Shown: piece by piece, positions 38,564 through 51,200 of the stretch | Layout of the letters: each line of letters opens with the position of its first letter | How positions within the stretch are numbered: the first letter of the stretch is position 1 | Source: Laguncularia racemosa | Lineage: Eukaryota > Streptophyta > Magnoliopsida > Myrtales > Combretaceae | NCBI GenBank assembly: GCA_037954665.1 | Contig: JBBMOL010000057.1 | Span: 620,001-684,000, forward strand | Reading direction: 5' to 3' | DNA: 64,000 nt | Notes under the pieces: generated by a model | The model's input: only the letters and a program-made list of their open reading frames with translations | Databases searched by the model: none | Told to the model about the DNA's origin: nothing | Position numbers and translations under genes: made by a program

Positions 38564-38620
38564 TTCTCTCTCTCTCTCCCTCCCCCCCAATAAAAACTTT
38601 CGTCCTCGAAAGTACTTAAT
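38564..38620 (-). other. Element B polypurine tract and GAGGACGAA motif
   Basis: On the minus strand CTTTCGAGGACGAAAG is followed by GGGGGGAGGGAGAGAGAG right next to the LTR start. This is the usual plus-strand primer region of Tekay/Del elements. Confidence 0.88.
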
Positions 38621-38624
38621 TTTG

Positions 38625-41330
38625 GAAGAGTTCTAGATACTTCTTCATCATTTCTACTTCCAGTTCTCACACTGTTTCCCTTTCGGTTTAGTTAATCCAT
38701 TACACTTTAACATAAGGGATTGTTTTCTATTTTAGTACTTATTCCATAGTATCCACAATTCTTATCGAGCTCTCTACAAATGACAGGTTTGGCTAGATAT
38801 TCAGTGGTTCCAAAGCTACTATCTGAGCTGGGTCGGGTACATACTTTCTTAGCATAGATACATGGAATACATCATGTACATCAGCCAAATTTGATAGAAG
38901 AGCTAACTTGTAAGTCACTGTACCTATTCTTTCCAAGATCTCAAATGGGCCTATATACTTTGGGTTTAGCTTTCCTCTCAACCTAAATCTGATAACTCAT
39001 TTTGTTGGAGAAATTCTCAATAAGACCTTTATCTCCCACTTAGAATTCTAAAGGGGGTTTTCTCTTATCTGCATAATTCTTTTGTCGAGACTGGGTTGTC
39101 TGTATTCTCCCCCTGATCAGTTTCACTTTGTCTACGACCTCTTATACTAATTTTGGCCTCATCATCTATCTTTCACCCACTTCATCCCAGTGTAGTGGGG
39201 ATCTATACCTTCTTCCATAAAGAGCTTCATATAGAGCCATCTGGATGGTTGCTTGGTAACTATCATTATAAGCAAACTCCACCAAAGGTATATGCATATT
39301 CCAGTTGCCTCTAAAATCCATTGCACATGCTCTAAACAAATCTTCCAATATTTGTATAGTCTTTTTAGACTGACTGTCCATCTAAGGGTGAAATGCTGTG
39401 CTGAATTACAGTTTAGTACTTAAGGCTTTATGTAAGCTGCTCTAGAATCTACTCACAAATCTTGTGTCTCTATTAGAAGTGATGGTCATTGGCACTCCAT
39501 GTAGTCTAACTATCTCCTATATGTATATATGAGTCAATTTCTCCAACTTATATCCTACTCCAATAGGCATAAAATTAGCAAACTTAGTTAATATATTCAC
39601 TATAACTTAAACTGCATCCTATTTCTCCCTGGTGTTTAGGAAGGCTGTAACAAAGTCCATTGTCACATGCTCCCATTTCCACTCTAGTACTGAAAGAGAT
39701 TATAATTCTCCAATTGGTCTCTAATGTTCTATTCTAATCAACTGGCATGTGAAGCATCTAGCTACATACTCAACTATCTCTCTTTTCAAATTTCTCTACC
39801 AATAATAACTCTTCAAGTCCTTGTACATTTGGGTACTTCCAAGGTGTATTGTATAGGCAGAATAATGTGCCTCTTTCATTATCTTCCTCTTCAATTCTGC
39901 ATCTTTTGACATACATAGTCTCATTTTGTATTTTAAGATCCCCTCTACATCTAAATTGAATTCTAAAGCCTTGCTTGTTCCACTATGCTCTTGATCTCTT
40001 GGATATCTCTATCTTATATTTCATCAACTTTAATTCTATCCACTATGGTTTGCTATATTCTTAAGGCAGCCATTTTTGCTCCCACTTCTTATATTAAGAT
40101 TTCTAGTTCTAGTTTATGCATGTTTTCTAATATCTCCTTCTACGAAGTGATGAAAGGCTACATTACCCTATTTCTTTCTACTAAGGGCATCTGCCACTAT
40201 ATTAGCTTTTCTTAAATGGTATTGTATCTCCAGGTCGTAATCCTTGATTAACTACAATCATCTCCTCTGTCTCATATTTAACTTTTTCTATGTAAATATG
40301 TACTTCAAGCTTCTATGGTTAATAAAGATTTTGCACCTTTCTCTTCATAGCTTCAAAGCTAATACCACAACTGCCAACTTTAAGTCATGAGTTGAGTAGT
40401 TCTTCACTATACACTATAAACTCTTCTTCACTCTTGGATAAGTTCAAAATTGGTGCTGACACAAGTTTCTCTTTAAGCATCTGAAAGCTTACTTCACATC
40501 TGTTATCCTACTCAAATCTCACGTTCTTCTTTGTCAGTTTGGTGAGAGAAGTTGCTATTTTGGAAAACCCCGTTATAAATCTCCTATAGTAACCTACCAA
40601 ACCTAGGAAGCTTCTTACCTCTGTAACTGTCTATGGTTTGTGCCAGTCTACTACTACTCTTATCTTTTTTTGGTCTATAAATATCCCATATCTATCAATC
40701 ACATGACTCAAGAAGATTACTTGTTCCAACTAGAATTCACATTTACTAAATTTAGCATATAACTTTTCTTCTTATAACCTACCCAATACCAGTCTCAAGT
40801 GCTCTTCATACTCCTCAATGCTTTTAGAGTATATTAGGATATCATCTATAAAAACAATTACAAATTTATCTAGAAAATCCTTAAATACTCTATTCATTAA
40901 ATTCATGAATGCAGCCAGTGCATTCGTTAGTCCAAAGGGCATCGCCAAAAACTCGTAGTGCCCATATCTAATCCTAAATGTTGTTTTCTAAATGTCTTCT
41001 TTTTTTAATTCTTAGTTGATGGTAGCATAATCTCAAGTCTACTTTAGAGAACACTTAAGCTCTCTACAACTAGTCAAACATATCATCTACCCTGGGAAAA
41101 GGATATTTGTTCTTAATTGTGACATTGTTTAACTCTCTGTAGTCTATACAGAGTCTCATGCTTCCATCTTTCTTCTTCACAAACAAGACCAGTGCAGCCT
41201 AAAGAGAGACATTGGGTCTTATGAAACCCTTATCTTGTAGCTCTTGTAATTGTTTCTTTAGTTCTTCCAATTCCACTATGCCATCTTGTAGACTGGCTTT
41301 GATGTGAGTACCGCACCTTATACTAAGTCA
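38625..41330 (-). pseudogene. Element B pol: reverse transcriptase, RNase H, integrase
   Basis: Minus-strand reading, right to left: reverse transcriptase (about 40550-41330) with an intact catalytic segment FVIVFIDDILIYSKS near 40835-40875; RNase H (about 40050-40550); integrase core piece (39166-39381) VEFAYNDSYQATIQMALYEA and LYGRRYRSPLHWDEVGE; integrase C-terminal piece (38793-38981) RGKLNPKYIGPFEILERIG and DVFHVSMLRKYVPDP; finally ILDxxE..VLxxKTIPxVKVxW and ELEVEMMKKYLELF at about 38640-38780, the Tekay-type tail. Stops occur in nearly every part. Confidence 0.85.
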
Positions 41331-41499
41331 ATGTTAAATTCTTTCCCCTGGTTAGGGGTAAACCAGGAAGGTCTTCTAGAAACACGTCCAAAAACTCCCT
41401 CACCACTAATACCCCTTCCATCCTTCTTCATTGGCTTCAATAGATATGGTTGCCAGCACATTTTTTCACCACATCTCACAACCATGTTGTGACAGTCGA

Positions 41500-43060
41500 T
41501 GGTGACATGATATTTTAACAGCTAATTGACACCAAGAATAATGTCAAATTCTATCATTTCCATTATTAAAAGGTCTGTTGGCATCACCCTATCATGTATT
41601 TTTATTCTCACTCCTCTGCATAATCTATTTATTCTTCCTCCTACTTTCAAAGGAGTACTAACAGTTAAGCAGTCATTTATGATTTCAACATTCAATGCAC
41701 ATGTGCATACAAAATTTTTAGATACGTAGGATACAGACACACTGGTATTGAACGGCACATATGCATTGTAAGAGTGTATTAGAAGCATACCTGCAATGTT
41801 GTCTATGTCAGAGATATCCTAGTGTTGCTGCTGGTGAATGGCAAACACCCTTGTAGGAACTCTTTGTCTAGGACCCCCTACCTGTGGTTTACCTCCTTAT
41901 CTTCTCACTAGAAGTCTGGCTGCATGTTGGATTGGGCCTACCTGATTTCTTATTTGACTTTGAGGACGGTTGACTACCTTGTGTCCCCTTTGATTGCATA
42001 CATGACAGAAAATTAAGGGGACTAACCTCTCGGTGCAATGTTTACTAATGTGTCCAATCTTCCCACAAGAGAAACATGCCCCCTCTAGCCATCTGCACTA
42101 TCTCAACTCATGAGGCCCATAGCATTTGGTACATTTAATGTTTGGGCCTACTGTAGGGGAGTGCCAAAGGCACTTGTCTAATTTGCAGAGGAGGGGCTAT
42201 AGTACTCTGTGTTCTGCTTTGCTACACATGATGTCTTTTGCCTCTATCTTGCTCCATTTAATGAAAGGTAGGTCTTTTCCCCAAAGCTATTGATGTTCTG
42301 TAGCTCCTCCATTTTTCAATAATCTTCTTATTCTACTCGAGGTACTTAGCCTTATCAACCATTTCAGCATATATATCTAGCTAAAAGGCCTCTACTGCAA
42401 GTTGTAAGTTTAAGTCAAAACCTCTTAAGAATCTCCTAGCTCGGGACCTATCATTGTTATGTATATTTTCAAGAAGGAATTAGATAAGACGATTCAGCTC
42501 TACCTCATATTCTTTAACTGTGCGATCCCTTTGCTCATAGTTATAGTATTCATTCTCCATCCTATCTTTAGAGCTGTCGGGGAAGTACCACTGATAGAAC
42601 AGCTCCTTAAATACAACCCATTTCATGCATTCTCCTACAAGTCTGGGAACCAAAGCTTACCATTTTGTTGCAGTTCCCTTCAGCATAAATGCAGCATAAT
42701 TTACCTTTCTATCTTCTGGTATCTAAAAAGCAGCAAATGTCTCTCAATTTCCTATACCCAATCCTCAACCTCATTGGGTTATCCACTCTAAGGTTAAATT
42801 CTTTAGCTACTCTAATGAACCTATCAAAGCTTATGGGTTCATTAAGATTCTTGTGCTATGGGACATTAAGGGCTTGGTGTTGTTGTGCCAGTAATCTCAC
42901 CAAGTGGTTCACAGTATATAACAGCTTTAGCCATCTAGCCTCTTCCCCCTTATAGCTGTGGATTCTAAACTTCCTCCTCATTAGGATTATCACGTCTAGC
43001 ACCCCTTCTAGCTCCCAATCCGGTGATTCTTCTTGGAGGCATTCTATTTAAGAAGAGATG
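41500..43060 (-). pseudogene. Element B gag and protease relic
   Basis: The protease region (41522-41788) keeps the downstream part, VSTPLKVGG and LLIMEMIEFDIILGVN, while the catalytic DSG segment is degraded. The gag zinc knuckle CFSCGKIGHISKHC (CX2CX4HX4C) is intact near 42033-42075. Upstream gag (42300-43050) is read with stops. Confidence 0.8.
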
Positions 43061-43496
43061 ACTCGATGTACTTAAGGTTAGCATCAACTAATGTTAGGAT
43101 TAGTACATGTTGGTATATATACATATATATACCTTTCCACATGACGATTTACTCACAAATAACTTAACAATTGAAAGGAATATAAATAAAATAATAATAC
43201 AAGAAAATAATTAAATAAATAAATAAACATCTCATGATTTTACCCACTCTCTTCATGTATCACTATCTTACAAATCAAGTGCTTAATTTCTCTAAAGATC
43301 ATACCTTATGCTCTATTGTTTACTTATGCCTATTGATCATCACTTAGTTATAAGGATCGTTACCTAAGCTCTTCAAGATCAGCAACCTATGCTCTAGAGA
43401 TTAAGTCTTAAGTCCTGAGGATCGTCAACCTATCATTTATAGATTCAAACTAAAGTCCCTAAAGATCATAAACCTAAATATCATAACCACCTCAAC

Positions 43497-45075
43497 TGTA
43501 ACACCCCGAAACATGGGCTACGCTACTACTCGCCACGTGTCCTTATCTCATAATAACACATTAAGGCACTAGACAAACTCTGATACCTTTTTATTCTAAA
43601 ATTTCTGTATAAAGACATTTAATACATCTCACAGCTTCAAAATCAATTTCATAAATCTATATTCAACATCTAACGTAGCAAAAGTATATAATACTCTAAA
43701 TTAACATTCTTCAAAGGATACTATCTATTACACTTAATTAACAGAATTCCCCAAATTTCTAATCACCATCTTCTTCCTCTATTTGTAGTTCTCCCAAACC
43801 CAGGTTATCTTCTAGGTTATCATCTCCCTCAACACATGCATCTAAATATATATATATTCCCTAAAGGGTGAGCTAATACCTAGTACGTATAACACAAATA
43901 CACACGCATGAACAAACATGAACATGTATCATATGCATTATGCAGTACTTATCTACAAGCACAGTTTCATAATACAATTTAAGTTCACAAGCAACAATAG
44001 TGTACTCATGACCGCCTTAACATACTTAACACGTTGGAACATGAATTGGTGATGAGAACTACCACTACAGGCCTCACATCCATGATCCCTTAAATTCCTT
44101 AAACTTGGTGATGAGAACTGCCACTACAGGCCCCATACCCGTGATCCCTTGACGAGGTGGAGATATTACCAAACAGGTATATGGCGAAATTGGACAAAAT
44201 TGGGTCGGTCGCAAATTCCTTTGTTTAATCCCTTAAACAGTCAAATTTGCTATTTTTGGTAACTTTTATATTACCTATAATTTTTTATAGATACTTCTAT
44301 TTTGAGTGTCGTTTATAGTGTTGTATTTGTCTTTTAATTTTCTATGTGTCATTAAGTTTTAGGCATTTCTATTTTTGGCAAATTTTAGGCGTTTCCATTT
44401 TTTGGAAAATTCTTATGTTTTATTTTTGGCAGCTTTGTGCCTATTATTAGTTGTATGCCCTAAGGCATTGAATAGAGAATTATTGAATATTATTGAAATT
44501 TTGAGCCATCTTTGCTTTATTTTTCTCCCAAATTCTTGAATTCATAAAATTATTGAATTTAGATGCTAAATATCTAGGGGTTCATAGAATCAATTGATAT
44601 TTGAAGGTCGCACACTAGGTATTCATAGAATCAACAGTTTATGATAAAAATCATATTTAATCTCACGTGTTACTCTATGTCATCCCTTAACCCTTAAACT
44701 TGGTAATGGGAAGTACCATTATGAACCCTACACCTATATTCACTTAAACCACTTAATCTTAGTGATGGGAACTGCTACTACAGGCCCCATACCCATGTCC
44801 ACTTAAACACTTAATCCAACATTCAACCTAGTTCATTTCCAAGCACAACTCCACTAGGTACAACTTCACGCAAGGATCACTAGGGTGCTCCTTAGTGATC
44901 TACCACTACATAGCCATGTTGGAGGCTATGTAGCTCAACACAGGCTAAAACACGACCATGTCAAAGGCCATGTATTTTTTGGAGAGTTTTGGACTCAACA
45001 CAGTTGGAACACGACCGTGTAAACAGGCTGTATATCTCTCGGTATGTTTAGGGTTCAACACGATCAAAGTACGAC
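43497..45075 (-). repeat. Element B 5' LTR, truncated, with deletion and insertion
   Basis: Aligns with 36474-38040 from TGTAACACCCCGAAAC. It has a 533-bp insertion at 44150-44682, lacks about 355 bp (corresponding to 37436-37792) at about 44907, and stops within the CACGACCAT repeats, so its outer part (U3 start) is missing. No proper primer site is seen at its inner edge. Confidence 0.85.
44145..44687. mobile_element. 533-bp solo LTR-like insertion with TCCCT duplication
   Basis: Inside the B 5' LTR, the segment 44150-44682 runs TGACGAGG...CTATGTCA, with perfect TGAC/GTCA ends, and is flanked by TCCCT on both sides (44145-44149, 44683-44687). The sister LTR lacks it and has the single site GGTCCCTTAACC (37147-37158). 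It is therefore a clean insertion of a TG...CA element without coding capacity. Its family is not recognised; a solo LTR is the simplest reading. Confidence 0.8.
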
Positions 45076-46435
45076 CATATAAAAATATTATAATTTAAAT
45101 AATATAATTAAATATTAATACATGTACTAACCAAGCCCGTAATTAAATAATTATCCACCGACCAACCAGTTTCACTATAAATTCTTCTCTTTTCTCTCTC
45201 TTCCCATTTCTCTCGCACGGTCAAAGACCTCTACAATGCTTTCCTTTCTTTCTTTTGTTTCTTTCTCCTTTCTTTTCTTCTTGTCCTCCACTTTCTTCTC
45301 TGGTACGATTTTTTTTTTATTTTCCTCCTAAAATTTTAAAAATCCATATCTTCCCCTTACTAACTCCAAATTAAAAACCATAAGAGCCATTGCAATCCTT
45401 GGAAGGAGTACTTTACAACAAGACTATACTTGCTAAGTAAATTTCAAACTTTAAATTTAGGTTAAAATTCATATGAATTAACATATATATATGTGTGTGT
45501 GTGTGTGTGTGTAGATTTAATATTTATTTTAAGTTTTGGTGAGCTTAACTATTAGAACTAGCTTTAAGTTTATTACTAGGTGAAAAGTCAGAATTCACGC
45601 GGCTTCCTGATAGTTATTTAAAGTTTTAAAGTTAAAAGATCGAAATAAGTGAAAAACTCTATGATATACTAAAATATTACTTGTAATATAGTGTATATAT
45701 GTGTAATATGTTGTGTTTAGATACTGTGATATTATAATTTTTTTCTTTTCCTTCTCTATCTCCCTTTTTCTCTTATGAGTTCCTTTCTTTTCTTTTCTTC
45801 TTTTTCTTCCTTCTTTTCCTTGTCTTCTATGCATGCTTTCTTGTCTTTTCTTTTCTTTTTCTCTTCATTTTCTTTTTCTTTTCCTGTCTTTTCTTTTCCT
45901 TTTCTTTTCATTTTCTTTTCCAACAATGCATCTATGTATGTACAATATATATATATATATTTAATAATAGCTTAGGAAAAGAAAAAATGTAAGTATAATG
46001 TAAAATATATGTACGTATCTAAAAGAAAAAAAAAAGAATACATATACATAGATATATTAATTATTGACCGCATGAACATATATGTATATTTATATACATA
46101 TATATTTATTATTATAAAGTTTATTATTTCTAAATTATTGATCACTATGGAAAAAAAAAAAAGAAATGATAAGGAAATTAGAAGACAAGCTTACCTAAGT
46201 TATTTTTATTTTTATTTTTTTGTCTTCTTTTCTTAATCAAAACCTCCTTAATTACATTTATTTGTATATAGATATATTTTTTTCCTAAACCAATAAGTTT
46301 ATGTATAAAATACAAATAAAGTGTATATAAGATTTTGGAGTTGATAAACGAGTATAATTTGATACAATGTTTTGAATTAATTATCAATTTCACTTGGTAT
46401 AATAATAATAATAATAATAATATAATAATAATAAT

Positions 46436-46468
<33 letters not shown>

Positions 46469-48105
46469 AGTTGTTGATTAAGACAATGAAGTCATGAATG
46501 AGAGTTTGGATCATAACGATATAAATTTAGCAGTTGCGATCGATAATTATGTAGTGTATATTGGTAGTCTAATTTTTACAAATTTAGGGATTTTGATAAT
46601 TGAGAATATTACAAGGGGGCACATTTGGTCGCCTTATTTGGCTCTTGAATGTAGAGAATTAAACACTTAAGAAGTGAAATGACACGATTGTGTCAAGGAA
46701 TAAGAACTGTAGATCAATCCTAGGTGGTTAATTTGATGATTGATGAGATTGGGTTGTACTATACTATTATTGATCTAGCTTCGAATGTTGATTCATTTTA
46801 AAAATTTATTTCTTTATGATTTTTGTTATCTCATTCACTTGATTTTATCTGTTTGGTCTGGCTTACCTTACTTATCCATTATGTGTAATGCTTTATTCTT
46901 CTTATAGTGGTGAATGTAAATATAAAGTATGAATTATTTTGCTTGTGAGGTTGACTTAGTTTCTTTTGCTTGCCCTTAGAATTGTGTTCCTTAAATGCTT
47001 TAATAGTTTATTGTCTTGAATGTAGATTAGCTCGTAACTATATATTGTTTAATCACCCCGAACCAATTAATTAAAGGATTGGACTTAACTAAAACCGAAC
47101 ATGCATTGTAGTATACATTGCATGAAATTGAAGTCCATCACTATTATAGGGCACATTAGAAGTAATCAAAGGATACTGTTCCACCAAGTGCGAACTAAGT
47201 GATTAATGGATTATCGCACCTTGATAGTTCTAAGTCCGGTTTTTCTTTGAGGATATTTATTGCTCGGTGTGTGAGTAACACTTGAGCTCATGATATTGAA
47301 ATTAAGAGACGATCTCTAATAAAGAGATAAGAGTAATTAATTGAGTTTGAGACCCGAGCACTGATGGTATAATCCAAACCCCTAACCTAAGGTCAAGGGG
47401 GGTATAAATCCTAAAATTTACACCAGTTGCTAGAAGACCGCCTGCGATGTTGTATTCATATAGTTGCCTATACATAGCATATGATTTGAAAACTTGCTTA
47501 AAATTGCTTGTGCGTGTATAGTATTGAGAGTATTGCACTCTCACTGAGTTATAGTATGCTCACCCCTCTATAGATTGTTTTGTAGGAATTTTTCAAATCT
47601 TGGGATGGGATAAGATGTAAGAGTGAAAGTTAGAATGACCTTCTTCTATAGATTCATGTAAGTTTCAGTGGTCAGATGTTTGTAATTATTTTTAATCTGG
47701 TTATGTGAGACTTTCAGTCCGCATTATGGTGGAACCTAGACTAGGCCTACCCTTGAGATACTATTGTGATCTATTCCAATGAATATGGAATAGGTTGAAT
47801 GGAATGTTGGAATGCGAGAGGCATTCAATTTTGTAAATTATTGTATTTGAATAGGTTAATTGATCTTGTTAAAATGTGTATTATTAGATTACTTAGATGA
47901 AACTTTTTTTTTTAGGAACTCAATGTAGGAACAAAATTTATAAAAATTATATACATTTTCCATTTTAATGTTTTAGTAAGGGATTTCGATTCTATACGAT
48001 CGTAGTTAGCCGTAGAACATAGGAATCTATAGTTATATTCTTATTATATGATTATATGTAATATGATTAGTTATAATTGCTTAAATATTTAATTAGAGTC
48101 TTGTT
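45076..48105. repeat. Unassigned LTR-like, simple-repeat-rich DNA
   Basis: No coding signal. A TATA-like CACTATAAATTC (45173-45184) followed by a CT-rich leader, and CTCACTGAGTTATAG...GCTCACCCC (47538-47567), resemble a plus-oriented Tekay/Del LTR, but ends were not found. Simple repeats: TG (45490-45511), TTTTC-rich (45780-45915), AAT (46400-46432) and GTA (46437-46468). Confidence 0.45.
46398..46468. repeat. AAT then GTA compound microsatellite
   Basis: Around ten AAT/ATA units with one interruption, then about eleven GTA/TAG units. Confidence 0.95.
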
Positions 48106-48274
48106 GACATCGATGAAAGACCCAATAGAGGAAGATAGCTGGGGAAAGACAAGGATAGCATATCCCTACAATAGAAGATAGAGGAATGTTGGGGTGTCAT
48201 CATTGAATAGAGAAGCATAACAATGATAGTGTTTTAAGGTAAAAGTTAACTCATAACAACAAGAGCATCATTAA
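48106..48274 (+). repeat. Second copy of the element C flank
   Basis: Matches 34505-34690 with scattered transitions, ending GCATCATTAA where the first copy has GCATCATTGG. It sits directly left of A-type LTR copy 2. Confidence 0.85.
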
Positions 48275-50181
48275 TGTAATGCCCTGAAACCTAGTAACGT
48301 TACGACTCGCCATGTGTCCTCATTTTGTGAAGACACGCAAAGGCTCAAACATTACAATTCTCTAAACATTAACTTTCAAGTATTCAATATGATGATTAAC
48401 TTCTCAAATTATTACAGCAAAAGCATTCATAGACATCAACACTACAACAACTTTCGAAGGAAATATATATATATATATATATATATATATCCTCAAAACA
48501 TAATTCCTATTCAATCTCTTCAACTAAATACAGCGGAAGCTTTCAAAACTTGAAAGCTTAAATAACATAACAGTCAAAGTTATAATTACAAAATATTCAA
48601 TATTCTCCTTTCTCTTCAACAAGATACTACTCGTCATAGTACACATATTTCACATTTTCCTCAGTATCCTAATTAGTCTCTACTAAGGTGTCATCATACC
48701 CTACAATTTCTCCTATGGCACCTAGAACTAAAAAAATGTTCCCACAAGGGGTAAGCTAATGCCCAGCACTATGTATACTGACAAGCACATACGTATGCCA
48801 TTACAAAAGCAATAACACAAGCATGATGCAGCATAATATTTATACACAATTTTATTTTATCTTTCACAACTTTTGACCGATATATAATCACACATAACTT
48901 TCACAACGACCTTTCATAATCCTTCCACAAACAATATATAAGTATTTCCCTTTTATCCATGAGTCTATTTCCCATACATAATAATAATAATAATATATAT
49001 AACAATAGGTGCTCTCCACTGTCTATGAGTGCATGAGTCCTTTCATAACATTCTTTCAAAACCAGAGTCCTTTTACAACATCTTTCCACAAACATGAGTC
49101 CTTTCACAACATCCTTCCATATATTACTTGGATCATTTTGGTACACGACTCCACTACAGACAACGTCACATATCGATTATCGGGATGCCACCCCAAGAAC
49201 ACTGACCCACGCTCGGTTTCTCAAACCAACAAATCACAAAAACATGTGCAAACAATCCAATCCAATTATAATAATAATTAATCCACACACAATATCTAAC
49301 TTAACAAGCATAAACAACACACATGGTATACATGTACCTGACTTTGCAAATCTTAACCTTCTCTTACACGTCTATAACTTCACAATCCCTCCAAACCTAT
49401 ACATAATCCCAATTACATGATCTTACAATTGTATCTCAATACATTAAAATGAAATGGACGTGTTTCAACTTAACACAGTCATGTTAGAGGTTGTGTAGAT
49501 GAATACAAGGTAGTACACAACCATCCCAAAGGCTATGTACAATTTTTTTTTTTTGACTCAGGCAAGACATGATCATGTTGATAGATCGTGTACCTTTCTG
49601 AGTAGTATAGGTTTTAACATGAGCCTTGATACAGTCATGTTGAGAGGCCATATATTTTTTTGTGTATGTTATATTTTGTCATTGGATGAGCACAACCATT
49701 TCGAAATTCCTAATTCTTTTCTAACCCTAAATCAAATCTAACAATTATAATCCTCATTATGCATTATTTTTTTCACAAAAATTGCTAATTAGGCTTAAAT
49801 TAACTACTTACCGGATCGAGTCATCTTAGAACTTGAATCCTTGTCCCAAACATTGCGTAGCATAATTTGATAGGTAGAAATCCTAATACATTATTCCTTG
49901 ATTTGCAACATATGCAAATTTAATGATCAATCATTATTGATCAATTTACTCACCTTGATTCAATTGGTGAATTGTAACACTTGATTGTCCTCTTCTCTCT
50001 TAGGTTTTTGCAAAGGGTGTCTTAAGGTTCTATGAGACTCTTATGACTTGCAACTATGAAAAGAAAGAAAGGTGTAACCCTAAGTCATAGAAGGGTTTCT
50101 ATACCTTGACCGTATAATGATTACATTGACCCTTGTCCTATTATTTTAATTACCGTCTTATTCTTAGCTGCATTTTTTTTA

Positions 50182-50233
<52 letters not shown>

Positions 50234-50245
50234 CATGTACTTACA
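48275..50245 (-). mobile_element. A-type gypsy LTR, copy 2 (complete)
   Basis: 1971 bp from TGTAATGCCCTGAAACC to GTACTTACA. The right flank is ATTGG (50246-50250), identical to the pentamer left of copy 1; the pentamer left of copy 2 is ATTAA. It shares the GTTCCCACAAGGGGTAAGCTAATGCC region with copy 1 and has a shorter CATGTTGAGAGGCC repeat tract (49460-49700). TA runs near its outer end (50190-50230). No coding content. Confidence 0.85.
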
Positions 50246-50256
50246 ATTGGATTAGA

Positions 50257-50688
50257 TGGGGGAAAATGTCACAAATTTATCAAGAAGGACTCCAAGTCAT
50301 GGCCTAACAAAGCCTATGGAAGATGGCCCAATCAATAGTGACTTAAAATGGAGGTCCACTAAGAAATCCTAGGAATTAAGTTGTTCATATTCAATATATA
50401 ATAGTAGAAGTAGATATGATAATGTATAATAGGAATTAGGTAATTGTGGTAGTTATGGTGATATATAGGTAATTTTTGTCATTCATTTGAGAAACTTTTT
50501 GTATATATAAGGGTCTCCCCTCATTTGTAAATTATCTATTTTATAGTGAATTAGCATTCTCCCCAAAAAAATTTTCTTTACTTTCTCTCTAATTGTGTGT
50601 GTGTGTGTGTTTTGTTGTAGGCTAATTTAGCACTCCTAATAGCTTTTGTAATCCTTAAGTGCCATATTGGAGCATACGCGTAATATCA
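50257..50688 (+). mobile_element. Element C, right (3') LTR
   Basis: Related to 32363-32756 (see there). Preceded by GGATTAGA/TGGGGGA, a plausible purine tract. The TATA-like GTATATATAAGGG (50502-50514) has a counterpart in the left LTR. The right end TAATATCA is tentative, and no matching target duplication was found. Confidence 0.6.
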
Positions 50689-51200
50689 TATTCTATATAG
50701 TATTATAATGTTACAATATACATTATAATTATATATTACATATGAATACCTTAATAATATAGTATATATATAGACAACAATATATTATATTACGATAGAA
50801 CAGAACATATATAATAATACATACTTAATGCTATAAACTATGTAGCAATATATTATATTGCAACAAAAATTCACATGTTATATATAAAGTTATATTATTT
50901 TATAAGATAGCACAATGCACGCGCACGTGCATACATGTATGTATGTATGTATGTATATATACTCGTGTGTGATAGAAATTATGCTAACTTTATAAAAATA
51001 TAAATATTATATTAATATATAAATATACTCGTGTGTGATAGAAATTATGCTAACTTTATAAAAATATAAATATTATATTAATATATTACATGTAGATACC
51101 TTATTAGTTACACACACATTTATAACAAAAAATATATAATGGCATATATTATATAGTGTATATCTATTATATTATAACATTATAATATATATATAATCGT
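50689..51200. repeat. AT-rich repeat array with a 66-bp tandem duplication
   Basis: 50700-50910 is related to 32180-32360. ACTCGTGTGTGATAGAAATT starts at 50961 and again at 51027, with the following 50 bases repeated too. TTACATATGAATACCTT (about 50737) recurs as TTACATGTAGATACCTT (about 51086), suggesting a longer, older period. A GTAT run lies at 50935-50953. Confidence 0.75.

Larger units (their letters stand above)
36474..45075 (-). mobile_element. Element B: Ty3/gypsy chromovirus, Tekay/Del-like
   Basis: A minus-strand element with LTR (36474-38563), purine tract, integrase, RNase H, reverse transcriptase, protease, gag, and a second LTR (from 43497) cut off at about 45075. The gene order and the end signature (CTTTCGAGGACGAAAG, then a purine tract, then TGTAATACC) are those of Tekay/Del chromoviruses. 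It is inserted in A-type LTR copy 1. Many stops make it inactive, though several catalytic motifs survive (see parts). Confidence 0.9.

Noticed and set aside
45775..45975. Ser/Phe-rich 66-codon open frame on the plus strand
   Set aside because: It is the translation of a TTTTC/CTTTT simple repeat, not a gene.
50170..50232. Long TA run as a possible origin or attachment site
   Set aside because: Simple TA microsatellite inside the outer part of an LTR; such runs are common in plant DNA.
34691..50245. A single full-length A-type element spanning both A LTRs
   Set aside because: The outer ATTGG pentamers allow it, but the copy of C flank at 48106-48274 would then lie inside the element, which a normal element would not contain. 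Kept as an alternative only.
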